Both the position numbers and the translations under genes were made by a program. From Hirudinaria manillensis (lineage: Eukaryota; Annelida; Clitellata; Hirudinida; Hirudinidae): a stretch of DNA of 64,000 nt. Positions 34,001 through 45,673 of the stretch are shown here, in pieces. The stretch is taken from positions 9,582,501 to 9,646,500 of the forward strand of contig CM067529.1 in the NCBI GenBank assembly GCA_034509925.1, given 5' to 3'. Within the stretch, counting starts at the first letter, position 1, and each line of letters begins with the position of its first letter. Below the pieces are notes generated by a model. It saw only the letters and a list, made by a program, of their open reading frames with translations, ran no database searches and was not told the origin of the DNA.

Positions 34001-37000
34001 TTTTAAATTCAGTTGGAGTTGTTGCTGAAACCGGAAGTTGCCGAACCAGGAGATGTCGTGGAATTTGTTGTCAGAGCAGAACCCTTCACCGATGTTTACC
34101 TGCTGACTGTTTCAGAACTTCCCACTTTTGAGCCAAAAGACCAGGAACTTCGTAAACTTGTCGTTAGTTGAAATTCATGACATTTGTTTATGTATTTATT
34201 TTGAAAATAAATGTTATCTTTTCTAATTTAAAGGCTCACGAGAAAATGTCGAGATACCTTCACAACCTGAACTCTTCCCACTTCTCTCGCATGGTGAATG
34301 AACTCGGTGAAAGCACTTCGACCGTTCCTTCTTTGGCTCCTGATTCTCAAAGAGTGCACAACGTGAGTTGGCAGCAGTGAAATTACTCAATGGAGAAATA
34401 AACATTAAAAAAAGTATTTTTGCACAGGAATCAGGAAGTCTTCTGCTTAGCGACGGTCTGTTATTCGTTGATCCCAGTGAGAATCCACATCTTATTTAAC
34501 ACGTTGTTACTTATTGCTAATAATAAATATTTCTTTTTGCTTTTCATTTAGGCAAACAGTGGCCAACTCCAGCTCAAAAAAATGGAACATTGGAGGACTT
34601 GGAACCATCGACTTTGGATTGTGTTGAAGAATTTGATTTCAAACTCTGGAAACTGAAAGTCGCCGTTGGGTGAGTTGATTGTCTCCAATGAATTCTGGAT
34701 GTGATATGAACCACATTGTACCATCATTATTATCGCTAATTATGTATTTTGATCAATAAATATATCTTTTACAGACCATCAGGCGAAGAGAAACTTCGTT
34801 TAGTTCTGCCCGAGGAATCAAGACTTTATACTTTTGCTGCTTTTGGTCTCAGACCTGGCAAGGGTTTAGTTGTTGTGGAGAGGCCCGTGGAAGTGAGTAA
34901 CATTAATTGATTAACTAATATTCCACATGAATTTATTACAAGGCTATAATTTTTCTATTTTTCAGTTGCTGTCAACATCAAAGGTTTTGACTTCATTGAG
35001 ACATCCAGAATCCGTGGTACGAGGAGAGGAGGTCGTTTTGGAAGTTCATTTGTTCAACAATCAGGATAGGGAAGCCAAAGTAAGTTCTGCTTGATGAAAG
35101 TTTGCTAGTTGTTACTTTTCTTAAATACAATAAGTAAAATGCGACTTTTGTTGCAGGTCAAAGTGACCGTGGAAGAACACGAATGGCTCAGCTCGGAAGG
35201 AAAAGAGAAGAAAGGCAAATTCGAAAAAGAAGTTGCTGTGGGTTTTGCCATTATTTCGAATGAAGTTAGAAGTGGATTATAAGGCAACGTTCAATTTCAG
35301 CTGAAACCCAAGGAATTGAAAATGGTTCCAGTCCACGTGAAGACGTCGCCAACGTCACAAGAACCACTCGAATTTGAAGTCGAAGTCGTGTCGGACGAGG
35401 TTCATCACAAACTCAACTCATCTGTTGAACTCAAGGTAGCCACGGAGAAGACGTCGAATTATTTTTATTAAATTAATATACGATTTCTATTGTTGTTGCA
35501 GTATCAAGGATATGAAGTGACGCCATCAGAAAGTTTGGTGCTCGACAATTTCAACGGAGAACAAGTCCTCAATGTTGATGTACCTAAGAACATTTCAAAC
35601 CCTATCGAAAAATCGGAACGAGCTCATGTGAAAGTCTATGGTAAATTTCATTTTTGACTATGCTGCTATTTTTTTCCAAACTTTGTTTGTAACTTCAATT
35701 TGACTTCACAGGCCACCCCTTGGGTCCTTCCATTGAACACGTCTGCCAAAGTTTGAACGAATCGAGTGTTTTGGACGAAAGAACAAAAATGTGGTTCGTA
35801 CTGGCTGTCAACGTGCTCGAACACATCTCCAACAACTCACTCTTTGACAATTCTGTGCTGGTCGACTACGACGAGGAGAATCTGCCTTTCAACGTCTCAG
35901 TGGAAGACCCAGTAGAGAAGGACGAATGCGTTCAATCCGTCAGAGACTGTCAGTTTTGGAAATTGCTGCTAATTTTCATTTACTAATTAATCATAATTCA
36001 TGACTTGAAAATGTTTTTATTTCAGCTGTGGTTTACCTTTTGAACAAAAGGAATGAAGATGGTTCCTTCGGCTTCTATCCGAAACAACCCGGTTATATCT
36101 GGTAGAGAAAGTTTATTACTTAAGACCAATTCGCATACAAACAATTATTTTTAAGTTATTAAATGTATTCTTTTTTTTCAGGCTCACTTCTTTGATGCTG
36201 GATTCGACAGTCTTGTTGAGGAATGTGGTTTCTTGGAACGAGGAACATGTTGTTGAAACTGTGAGGTGGTTGGCCAAACAGCAGAAGGAAGATGGATCTT
36301 TTGTCGACGATAAAAACGCCATTGTTCTCAGAAAAGATATGGTAAAAGAATTTTCGATTGCATGTTTCAAAATAATTTAATGATTTATTTACTTATATAG
36401 GATGAAGAAGCAAGCCATGTTCCACTGACGTCAAAGGTCGTCGCTTCACTCCTTGAAGCAACCAGCAATCTTGATGTAATGCGATGTGTTTTCTTGTTGT
36501 TAATAAAATAAATTATTAAATGAAAAATCTTCAATTCTCAAACAGCTTCCCGAAGAAGAAGTGAAATTGGTAGAATCGGTGACGAAGAAATCCGTGGAGT
36601 ACATCGAAAAAGTCGTCTTGAAGGGAGATCTTGACAAGGACTCGTACTCTCTCAACGTTGCTGCCTACGCTTTCGCCCTGGCTAGGAATGACAAGGTCTT
36701 TGAAGTTCTGAAAAGAAGAGACCGATTGACCGTTGGCGAAGGTAGTTTCATAATGAACATAGAGTGGCGATTAATATTTATTTTGTCAAATTTTTATTTT
36801 ATTTTTAAAGGCGATGAAGAACATTGGAAAGTTGGAGAGGAGGAAAATGCGGAAGAAAGTTCACTGTCCGTTGAAGCGACATCTTACGCCATTCTCACGT
36901 CTCTGGCCATGAACGACTTGGGTGGAGCCAGACCATTCGTCAACTTCGTTCTGAGAGCTATGGAACCTGAAGGAGTGTTTGTCTCGTCGCAGGTGAAGCG

Positions 37001-38113
37001 ACGGAAATGAAACGATGAAAATAAACGACGAATGTGATTTAGCTTTGTGATCAAGTTTATTGTTCCTTTCAGGACTCACATGTCGCACTGAAGGGTCTGT
37101 CACAGTACTTCCGTCTTTACGACGTCTACCACGAACACGAACACGTCAACGTCGATGTCAACGTCACTTTGTCGGACAAGAAGCAAGTTTCATTGAAAGT
37201 CCTCAGTCCGCTCTTTGTTGGAAGCCTGTACTTTGACGTAAGACGTTTTAAATATTTCAGTTCTTCGTTAAATAATGAATCTTGTGTAATTACTTTTTTT
37301 TTACAAAGAATTCCAACCTCAGTCTGAGCTCTCCTCTGAAGATACAATCATCGGGAGAAGGTGTCCTTCTTGTACAGGTTTTTACACATTTATTGATTTT
37401 AATTATTTTAACTTTTTTTATAATGTTTCGTTATTTTTTGCAGGTTGTTCCTGAGTTCAACGAAGCCGTTCCATCGAGCAGACCAACTTCTGTGGATTTG
37501 AAAGTCGAGGTGACGAAGAAGGATCCTCATCAACTTCAGTTGAAAGTCTGCGCGGTGTAGGAAACCTGTCCTTCTACTTAATTTTTATTTTTCCATTTTT
37601 GCATTCTGGTGTTTAATGTTAATAATTTTATTTTTTATTCGACAGAAACTTGGAAAAGGAATCGAGCAGTTTCCTCATCGCTGAAGTGCCTCTCTTGAGT
37701 GGCTACGAACTCAACCTGGAAGGGCACAACGATCGCAAGTCCAATCCACAAGTTCTTAAGCAGGACGATGAAGTGTACCTGATCTTCAACGAAGTATTTC
37801 GAACATTTCCTTCGCCAAGATGACTTATTCCTCCATTTATGTCATGCATTTTTCTATATTTTCTTTTTATTTTCAGGTGAAACCATCGGAACCATCCTGT
37901 GTCGATCTGAGTTTGGACAAGCTTTACGACGTCAGTAACCTTGAACCGAGATTCGTCAGACTGTACCCGAGCACTGAACCAGGCACGAAACAAGCTCATA
38001 TAAATATAAATTTAAACATTCTTCCTATTTTAATTATTTTAAATATACTTTTTATTTTCACAGAAAATTCCGTCTACAAGCCTTACTCGGGAGACAAGAC
38101 AGAGTCGAGTTGA
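31008..38113 (+). CDS. alpha-2-macroglobulin/TEP-family protein lacking the thioester, copy 1
   Basis: About 34 coding exons, roughly 1,500 residues, matching full-length A2M/TEP proteins. Exons begin 31008-31093, 31168-31379, 31448-31473 (26 nt), 31540-31699, 31882-31952, 32019-32070, and end at the exon 37877-38113. A signal peptide starts the protein (MERHPLLLLLLSAFVVS). Macroglobulin beta-domains follow (VSPDERLLGDKSVLKV, YQPGEIVLIESLVLSQELKP, TFPTSVVLYQVFCRSG, ESVVRGEEVVLEVHLFNN). The thioester-domain helices are present (YLLNKRNEDGSFGFY, WLTSLMLDSTVLL, ETVRWLAKQQKEDGSF, SLSVEATSYAILTSLAMND), then the receptor-binding domain (VPLLSGYELNLEG). The usual PYGCGEQ is absent: the aligned stretch is SLNESSVLDERTKM. 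It should be secreted and unable to bind targets covalently, as in Drosophila Mcr. Reads open throughout. Confidence 0.88.
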
Positions 38114-38198
38114 AACCAAGACGAGAACCGAGAAGAAACGACACTCTTCGTCACCTTTGGCTTAAATCAATGAAATGACATTGAACTAAATTTCTTAC

Positions 38199-38204
38199 AA
38201 TAAA
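38199..38204 (+). terminator. poly(A) signal of macroglobulin copy 1
   Basis: AATAAA 86 bp after the stop at 38111-38113. The same motif follows copy 2 at 52883-52888. Confidence 0.7.
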
Positions 38205-38955
38205 ATGTCGCATCTAAAAATCACTCTCTTATATTTAAATTTATTAACTTAACATCAGCGAACCATCACTAAAAAAGTAGCAACACTTAGGGCCGATCTT
38301 AAAACCTAAGTTTAACAAAAGTTAGCAAAAGTAGATAAAACCGTAAATTATTATTAAAATGTAAACTCAGAGAAATTAATTTGGACCATTAAGAATTACT
38401 CATTTATATTTTTCTATGCTCCAAGTTAAACCCAAACGTCGCAGTCGGCTGGGATAGACGAAGACGACACAAGGACCTCATAAAGCCTCACATATATAGA
38501 TTGCAGGGTTTAAAATAACTTGTAGAGCGACATAAAGAAGACAATAAGAGATTCCTGGGTCGTTTGTTCAGCCACTAATGACTGGCATAAAAGGATTGAG
38601 AACCATTAAGAGCTTTTAGAATATCGGGAAAGACCAGAAAGTAAATAAACCCACAAGATTGGTTACCTCATGCGGCCCGCCTCAATAAAATGTATGGAGA
38701 TTCAGAGAGCCTGAAGACGGGGAAACTGAGGATCCAATTATCTTTCATAATATTCTGGCGACACAAGGCAAATACTAGGCCGTGTATGAAACTACATGTT
38801 TGAATCATTATCTAGACAGCACATTTCACTTTAAAAACTAATTAGTTGTATTAGCAGTTAAATAATTGCATCAAAATGAAAGATCTTGGCAGAACAATTT
38901 CATTTACCAAACAAACATTGTATTTAAAGTAAACTTTTTATAAAATAGAAAATAT
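38205..38955. other. spacer between convergent genes, unit 1
   Basis: About 750 bp shared almost unchanged with 52889-53639. It contains no reading frame I can interpret and probably includes both 3' ends. Confidence 0.6.
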
Positions 38956-38961
38956 TTTATT
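38956..38961 (-). terminator. poly(A) signal of helicase copy 1
   Basis: TTTATT on plus (AATAAA on minus), about 72 bp after the helicase stop. The copy 2 equivalent is 53640-53645. Confidence 0.65.
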
Positions 38962-39032
38962 AATAAACTGAGATAGGATCCTTTTTTCTAACATTACAGA
39001 AACAAATGGTTAATAAATCCAAACAAAATTTT

Positions 39033-42000
39033 TCAAGCTCTTCCGTGCAGTTCTTTCCAAGATTTTCCCATCTGCTTTGGCATCTTCTTTTCAGATCCAT
39101 CATCCAAGCCCTTGGCTTTATAGTAGGCAGGTGCTACCTCAAGTAGCCATGAATTCTCAACTTCAACAACGTGCCTCATATATTCCTTGGAGCTCAAGAC
39201 AAGATCATTGTAAATGACCCACTTCGAACGGTTTTCCCTGAGACAACTACTGGGATGAACTTCAGCAGCTTGTTGGTGTTTGATTGTCCTGTAATGGCCA
39301 TCTTTGCTGAAGCGAGCTAGGTGATAGAAAAAGCCGGAAGTAATTGCTTTACGGATCGCAACCGTGTCGCTTGAACTGGAAAGTTCAATTTCCACTCTTT
39401 CCAGCAACCCTTCAAGTTGATCCCTAACATCTCTAGCTCTATTCATGGATCTGAACTGGATATAATTTTCATAACACCATTGTGTTGAATATCCTGATTC
39501 AGCCCAAGCATTGTACACATTTAGCAGCATCAGATGATCTCCTAAAGGTTTTGGCTGAGGAATGAAATTCTGATGAGCCGTGTCGGCATGGACTTTCTTG
39601 TCTTTTGGTCTGTAGAAGACAGAGCTACTCACGCTCAGCATCGCAGCAATGGTTAAGATCTCTTCACTGCACTTGTACTTTTCACTTGCTATAATCATCT
39701 TCGATGTCATGGGATCAATTGGAAACTCAGCCATCTTTCTTCCAAGAGTTGACAAATGGCCATCTTTGTTGAGAGCCCCTAAAGCATAAAGATGCTCCAA
39801 TGCTAGTATAATTGCTTCACACGGTGGTGGGTCCATAAATTCAAAGTTAATAAGATCTTGAACTCCCAGACTCTTGAGAAGCAGGACTACATTGGCAAGG
39901 TTAGTTCGCTGTATTTCAGGCACTGTGTTGTCTTCCATGTTTTCTTTGTATGTATATGACGTGTAAAGCCTGAAACACTTCCCTGCAGCAATTCTTCCTG
40001 CCCTTCCAGCTCTTTGGTTTGCCATGGCCTTTGAAATGGGAGTGACCACAAGTGATTCGACTCCAGTCCTTGGATTGTAACTGTTCTGCTTGCAAAACCC
40101 ACAATCAATAACATAAATGATGCCATCAATTGTCAATGATGTCTCTGCAATGTTAGTGGCCAAGATCACTTTCCTTGCCCCTGGAGGTGTCGGTTCAAAA
40201 ATCTTTGCTTGCATATCCGTGGGGAGATTTGCGTAAACTGGAAGTATAATCAGTTCTTTTAATTTGGTTGCCATCTTTTTCATCCTCTCCAAAAGGGCTT
40301 CATTGGCTTCTTCAATATCCTCCTGACCTGTGAGGAAAACAAGAACATCCCCAAGAGGTTGTGTCACATGAATTTGAAGTACACTGACAACAGCTGCGGC
40401 GACGAAATTATTTTCAGGAGCTTTTGCATAATATATATCAACTGGGTATCTTCTGCCAGGAATTCTATAAATTGGAGCATTATCAAAAAAAGTTGAAAAT
40501 TTATCAGCATCCAAGGTGGCACTGGAGATCAAGACCTTCAAGTCTTTTCTAGATCTGGCGATATCTTTCACCAAACCAAATAGAATGTCCGTATGAATAG
40601 TCCGTTCATGAGCTTCATCGATGATCATGACATTATATCCTGCCAGATCAGGTTCGCTCAAAAATTCTCGCAAGAGCATTCCATCAGTCATGTATTTAAT
40701 GATGGTTCTCTCGGATGAGCAATCTTCAAATCTGATGCTGTATCCAACCTCATTACCCAACTTGACTCTCATTTCTTGTGAAACTCTGGCAGCAACTGAC
40801 ATGGCAGCCACTCTTCTGGGTTGTGTGCAGCCAATCTTTCTACCATTTGCTGTGTAACCTGCTTCGTGCAGGTATTGAGGTAACTGAGTGGTTTTGCCAG
40901 AACCGGTTTCACCCTCGATTATTAAAATTTGGTGAGCTTCAATGGCTTTCAATAGATCATCCTTGAAGGCATAAATTGGCAAACTCTTTCTTGTCTCTTC
41001 AATGGTCAGGTGTTTTGATGCTGTTGGATCTTGGTCTTTGTTTCCAAGAAATTCCTCAACATTATCAGACCCAGTCATTTCCAGTGATTTTATGAATTCC
41101 ACTTCATCATCTAAAATGTAATCATAGACTTCCGCATTAGACTTTTCTTTGGCATCTTTGGCTCCGAATTTTAAGATGGCAGCATTTAAATGTTGTTCCT
41201 CCCAGTTCCTCTGTTCAAAATTTGGTCCTTTTTCAGCAACATCTTCCACAAAATTGGTTTTCAATTCTTTAACAGCATCTGGAATGTAATAACGATTCAG
41301 TTTTTCTGTTTCAGACAACTTCTTATGCTCTTTTGCCAAGCCAAGGACCTTTTTCTTGTATTCAATATCTCTCTTCTCTTTCTCAGTTAATTGCACATCT
41401 CCAAAAATATATTCTTCTTCTTGCAACTCCCTCTCCAAATCTTCCACTTTGTCCTTTTGTCTTTTTACTAAATACTCTCTTCGAGCATTTTTCCTCAATT
41501 CAGGTATTGTTGATTTGAGTTCCTCATTTTCCAGTCGAAGTCTCTTGGCAGCTTCTTCCAAGGCTTTTTTGCCAGACTTAGACATTATTTGACGGGTTTT
41601 GTCTTTATCTTTTTTCTTCAGTCTCTCTGCAAACTCATCCCTTTCTTTAATGTCTTCATCACTTTCGCTATCTTCATCACTACCTTTAGATCTTTTCTCG
41701 CTTTCGGCTTTGATATTTTGGTATTGATATTTCGGCTGAACATTACCAGTTTCGTGTTCGCTATCGCTAAGTTTCTGCTGCCTCACTTGTTTCATCTTCG
41801 ATTCGTCATTCAATTTTGCTTTTTTTGGCTTGGGTTGTTCAAGTTCGTCGTCGTCATCATCTGATATCAGTCGGTACGATCTGTTCTTGAGTTGTTCTTG
41901 ACGAGCAAGCGCTTCTTGAATCCTAGCCGGTTTGATCTCAACACCCTTGTGTGGAACTTTTGACCAAAGTTGATTTGCAAATTGCACGGCATTTTCATTG

Positions 42001-42155
42001 ATGTCAATTTCTCCAAATTCTTTCAAATCGTTAAGAAAAGCTTCGGGGGTGTTTGCTTTCTTAGCTAATATGATAAAGTAGTCGACAAGACATTTTTCAG
42101 TGGAACCAAAGATTTTGGTAAGCTCGTCAGTCACCCATGCAGTTATGTCTGTCAT
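39033..42155 (-). CDS. DHX16: DEAH-box RNA helicase DHX16/Prp2, copy 1
   Basis: A single uninterrupted frame of 1,040 residues, essentially the length of DHX16. The family remodels the activated spliceosome before the first splicing step. The N-terminus ([31 protein letters not shown]) is DHX16-specific, followed by a charged coiled-coil-like region to about residue 270. The helicase core shows motif [10 protein letters not shown] (about 416), Ia [14 protein letters not shown] (about 513), [19 protein letters not shown] and [10 protein letters not shown] (about 717). The winged-helix/ratchet and OB-fold regions follow ([21 protein letters not shown]). All motifs are intact. The lack of introns contrasts with every other gene here. 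It is tail-to-tail with the macroglobulin gene. Confidence 0.95.
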   Translation of the reverse strand: MTDITAWVTDELTKIFGSTEKCLVDYFIILAKKANTPEAFLNDLKEFGEIDINENAVQFANQLWSKVPHKGVEIKPARIQEALARQEQLKNRSYRLISDDDDDELEQPKPKKAKLNDESKMKQVRQQKLSDSEHETGNVQPKYQYQNIKAESEKRSKGSDEDSESDEDIKERDEFAERLKKKDKDKTRQIMSKSGKKALEEAAKRLRLENEELKSTIPELRKNARREYLVKRQKDKVEDLERELQEEEYIFGDVQLTEKEKRDIEYKKKVLGLAKEHKKLSETEKLNRYYIPDAVKELKTNFVEDVAEKGPNFEQRNWEEQHLNAAILKFGAKDAKEKSNAEVYDYILDDEVEFIKSLEMTGSDNVEEFLGNKDQDPTASKHLTIEETRKSLPIYAFKDDLLKAIEAHQILIIEGETGSGKTTQLPQYLHEAGYTANGRKIGCTQPRRVAAMSVAARVSQEMRVKLGNEVGYSIRFEDCSSERTIIKYMTDGMLLREFLSEPDLAGYNVMIIDEAHERTIHTDILFGLVKDIARSRKDLKVLISSATLDADKFSTFFDNAPIYRIPGRRYPVDIYYAKAPENNFVAAAVVSVLQIHVTQPLGDVLVFLTGQEDIEEANEALLERMKKMATKLKELIILPVYANLPTDMQAKIFEPTPPGARKVILATNIAETSLTIDGIIYVIDCGFCKQNSYNPRTGVESLVVTPISKAMANQRAGRAGRIAAGKCFRLYTSYTYKENMEDNTVPEIQRTNLANVVLLLKSLGVQDLINFEFMDPPPCEAIILALEHLYALGALNKDGHLSTLGRKMAEFPIDPMTSKMIIASEKYKCSEEILTIAAMLSVSSSVFYRPKDKKVHADTAHQNFIPQPKPLGDHLMLLNVYNAWAESGYSTQWCYENYIQFRSMNRARDVRDQLEGLLERVEIELSSSSDTVAIRKAITSGFFYHLARFSKDGHYRTIKHQQAAEVHPSSCLRENRSKWVIYNDLVLSSKEYMRHVVEVENSWLLEVAPAYYKAKGLDDGSEKKMPKQMGKSWKELHGRA

Positions 42156-42764
42156 CTTTTGATAATGTTAACTAATGCTAAATTGCAATGGCTATTAGGA
42201 CTTGTTACTTTACTGATATTTACGATGTTTACCACCTATCGCGCTTATACTTTAAAGATCATGAATATACCATTATTTTGTCATTTTATGCTATTTTCTT
42301 TTTTAATTATTTTTTAAATTATATAATATTATTTTAATTAATTTTTTTATTGAAATATTTACATCGACGTATTATTTTATATTTAGGTCACTGAAATCGT
42401 AGATTGTATTAAAAATGTTAAAGTTGTAGATTGAGTCACACGTTATTTCCAGAAATATACATATTTTGAAAATATGGTTTGTTGTTTAATTGTACTTTTA
42501 TTATGTTTTAAACTTTAATTGATTTTAATCGGTCTCAATTTTTATATGTATATTATAACGCACAAGACATCATCTTAGAAACCATGACCACAAACATTCC
42601 TTGTCCTTCTACCTGATATTTTCCTTCGGAAATTTCGACCACCTCGCCTTTGACACGCTTCGACGGATTTCCGGTCTTCGCGCTTCACGAATCATGTCGT
42701 AGATCAGTCAACGGCATGAAATGACAGCTGGCATCAATAAATTGATGTTAAATTGAATTAATTG
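42156..42764. other. 5' flank of helicase copy 1
   Basis: AT-rich DNA shared with 56840-57448. It should hold the helicase promoter and 5' UTR. A 43-codon open stretch on minus (42553-42684) is not convincing as a gene. Confidence 0.55.
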
Positions 42765-43140
42765 GTGCTTGGACCAATTCTCTTTTCTCACCAATATGCT
42801 GATGACATTCAAATATACGGTTACTCAAAACCAGTCGATATTACATGTCTTCTTCAGCGGATTGCGTAATGATTCCACGAGATTGCTGCTTGGGCGTCCT
42901 CTAACCATCTCCATCTTAACTCTAATAAAATAGATGCAATATGGTTTGTTTCTGAGTCAAAACGACATCTTATCCCTACAAAACCTTTGCATCTTAATGG
43001 AGCTGATGTCGTCTCGTCGGGGACAGTCCGAAATCTTGGGGCCTAGTTGTTCTCTGGCTTGACAATGGACGAGCACGCAAGAAGTGTGTCTGCAAGCTGT
43101 TATGCCACACTTCGTGTTCTCACTATAGATACATTAAAAA
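42765..43140 (+). pseudogene. non-LTR reverse transcriptase fragment, unit 1 boundary
   Basis: Plus frame: VLGPILFS, then after an internal deletion QYADDIQIYGYSKP (the catalytic YADD), then AAWASSNHLHLNSNKIDAIWF and GTVRNLGA, the usual order in LINE reverse transcriptases (CR1/L2/Jockey-like). Two adjacent stops (TAA TGA near 42866) and a TAG at 43044-43046 break it. In unit 2 the last is TAT. It sits exactly at the border of unit 1 with unit 2. Confidence 0.8.
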
Positions 43141-43147
43141 TCGACTC

Positions 43148-45531
43148 TTACAGTTACAGATATATGTAATATCTTTAAAGATTAATCGCAATAAGGGGGT
43201 ATCTGATAATTATATTTAAATATCTCTTATAATGTAATTACAATTTTCACCGTATTTTCAACATAACAAAGATTAAAATTTTTTAAAAGTTCTCCTGTAA
43301 GTAATAATTTCAATTCTGCAATACGAATTTTTAAAGCATTACAGTAAATCTGAAACTACCGTTTCTTGCCATAGGTGGCGCTTAGAGAATGGGTAAAAAA
43401 AAGGCCTTATTAAATAAATAAATAAATAAATTAATTAGTAGATTAGATTATAATTATATCGTATTTATATCCATTACACAAAAAATATAAAAGACCATCA
43501 AAAAGCTTGAAAAATTTCAAACATGTATCTTTGTTTTCCATAACGTTCACCAGGTCACTCTTGATTATTGAATCCGTAGGTTTGGGATGTATTTCTTATA
43601 ACTTTTTATTTATTGTTGGTATTTTTTTTTTGAGTTTATGAGTTTATTAAACAAACAATTATGTACATAATACAACGAAACAAATGATCTTAAAATACAA
43701 AATAAACTCATAGGGTCAGTCTTAAGGAAGCGTAAGCTTCCGCTAAACAGACTGGCCCTGGAAATCATATATAATGCTAATGCAACCATGTAAATTCAAA
43801 AAACTGAAGCAACTAGATGAGACTTATACAATTTTTTAAACAACAAAAACAATAACTCAAAAGGACATGAATGTAAACAAGTTAACTCCCTAATTGAATC
43901 TGGTATTGAGGTATATAATCTGGGACCATAACACTGCATAGAAAATAATTTCAAAGTAGATTTAGCAAAGGTAGGACTGTATTCGTGAGTGTTACGTAAG
44001 AAATAAGAAGGATTGTTATAATTATTGCTTGTTATGAAAAAGTCTGAAAATATTTTAGGAATAGAATTGAAGTGATAAGCAAACATAAAAAGAGCAGTTT
44101 GTAATTCATGAATTTGCGTTACACTTAGTAGATTATTGTTTGTAAAGGCAGAAACAGTTGATGACAGAGGCGGCAGCAGGAAAATGACACGCACAATCCG
44201 TTTTTGTAATAATGATAACTGATGTAAGTGTGTCCTGTGTGTAGAAGCCCATATGATATTGCAATAAGTTAGGTAGGGAGAGATGATTGAGAAATATAAT
44301 AAAAGTGCTATTTTTGTGTTGATAAAAGGCCGAATCCTTGAGATTATTCCAATATTTCTAGAGACGCGATTTTGTACATAAGATATATGATTAAGCCAAG
44401 AAAGGTGTTCATCTATTGTGATCCCTAAATATCTAATATTTGTGACTCTATTAAGGGAAAACCTATCTATGTAGAGAGAGGAGTTACATTCAATGACCTT
44501 TCTAGAAGAATGAAAAACCATAAAATTCGATTTTATTAAATAAAAATATTTAAGATTTAGTTGTTCTGGTGCACTTTTCGAAAATATGAAGCAAAATTCA
44601 AATATAATATTTCATAAAATAAAATATCGTGGAAGTGAGTCATAGTCTCAACATGGCAGTAATCAATGTAAAATCAATGAAACCCAATTAAAATTTGGCA
44701 ACCGATGTTCAATTCAATCGTCATGGAAAGCGTTGCATTGTAATGTTGTAATATTGATTGAGATTCTCTGTGCAAATAGTTGTAGTTAATTACTAGCAAC
44801 TCCATCAGAGATGGAGCCAATAATTGAAAAACGAAAACAAAGTGGATTTATTCGATAAAAAATGAAAAAAGTCAGAACATTAGAATAAAATACTTCCAAA
44901 TATCCACAGTTATAAAACAGTTTAAAAGCTAACGTTCATTCAGGCATCCAAAATGTTTGTTTCTCACATTGACGCCCATCAATTCAAGCGTGCAATTTTT
45001 CCTAGTTGGCTATTTTTTAATATTAAAATATGCTTTTAAGATTTTAATAAATTCTGTTCCATTAATTCTCTAACTAAAAACCAAACTCTTAATGTCTATG
45101 CTGATTGAAAGATCATAAATGAATCAAGAACATTGAAATAGAATATATTATTGCAGTATATATTTTATGGTAATTATTAATAATTATCCTAACAGCATAT
45201 TGTCTTAATTATACGATTTATTACAATAATTTATTATATTACATCTTGTTTGACATTTATCATAAAAAATTATAATAAATCATAATGATGATGATCATAA
45301 CAGATTTCTATTCTTTTATAACTTATTATTATTATATACTTTCATAAGGTGTCTCATAATTAATATTTAAGTTATATCTCACATATAAAAAAATATATTA
45401 ATTACAAACGATAATTAAAATATATTATGCGCAATTATAATGATAATTATTTCTCCCGATAATCGATTAAGAACTCCGAGGCAAGTTTTAATTAAAAATT
45501 TCGAAATCAATTTTTTATCGATCACACTCTC
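43148..45531. repeat. upstream repeat of unit 2
   Basis: The counterpart of 28951-30865, carrying the LINE insert 43622-44560 and about 300 bp (44970-45290) not found in unit 1. It lacks about 60 bp (GTGCC..GCGTAGCTTA) that units 1 and 3 keep. Otherwise AT-rich with no gene. Confidence 0.7.
43622..44560 (-). mobile_element. 5'-truncated non-LTR retrotransposon (LINE), 3' end
   Basis: On minus, the frame 43796-44521 (241 residues) is the C-terminal end of a LINE reverse transcriptase: NIRYLGITIDEHLSWLNHISYVQNRV, LLYFSIISPYLTYCNIIWAS, LLQKRIVRVIF, the standard Jockey/CR1-type pattern. It is open to its stop. A 3' UTR follows, with AATAAA and a tail seen as poly-T on plus at 43622-43631. The empty site in unit 1 (about 29510) defines the insertion; both flanks share TATTT, a possible short target duplication. 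RT catalytic motifs are lost by 5' truncation. Confidence 0.88.
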
Positions 45532-45538
45532 TATAAAA
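45532..45538 (+). promoter_or_regulatory. TATA box of macroglobulin copy 2
   Basis: TATAAAA with the same initiator spacing as copies 1 and 3. The promoter is unchanged although the gene is broken. Confidence 0.72.
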
Positions 45539-45673
45539 GCAACTCGGACGAGACCATTGGCAGTCAGTAACAAAAATTGCTTCTTGCGATTTCTTGTTAC
45601 ATTCGAGGTGAGGTTTTCCTTGCATTGAATTATTTTTTTATTATTAAATAAATTAATTTGTTTTTATTTTCAG

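Noticed and set aside
42553..42684. 43-codon open stretch on minus upstream of the helicase, kept in both units
   Set aside because: No start codon near its beginning, two non-silent differences between units, and a length expected by chance.
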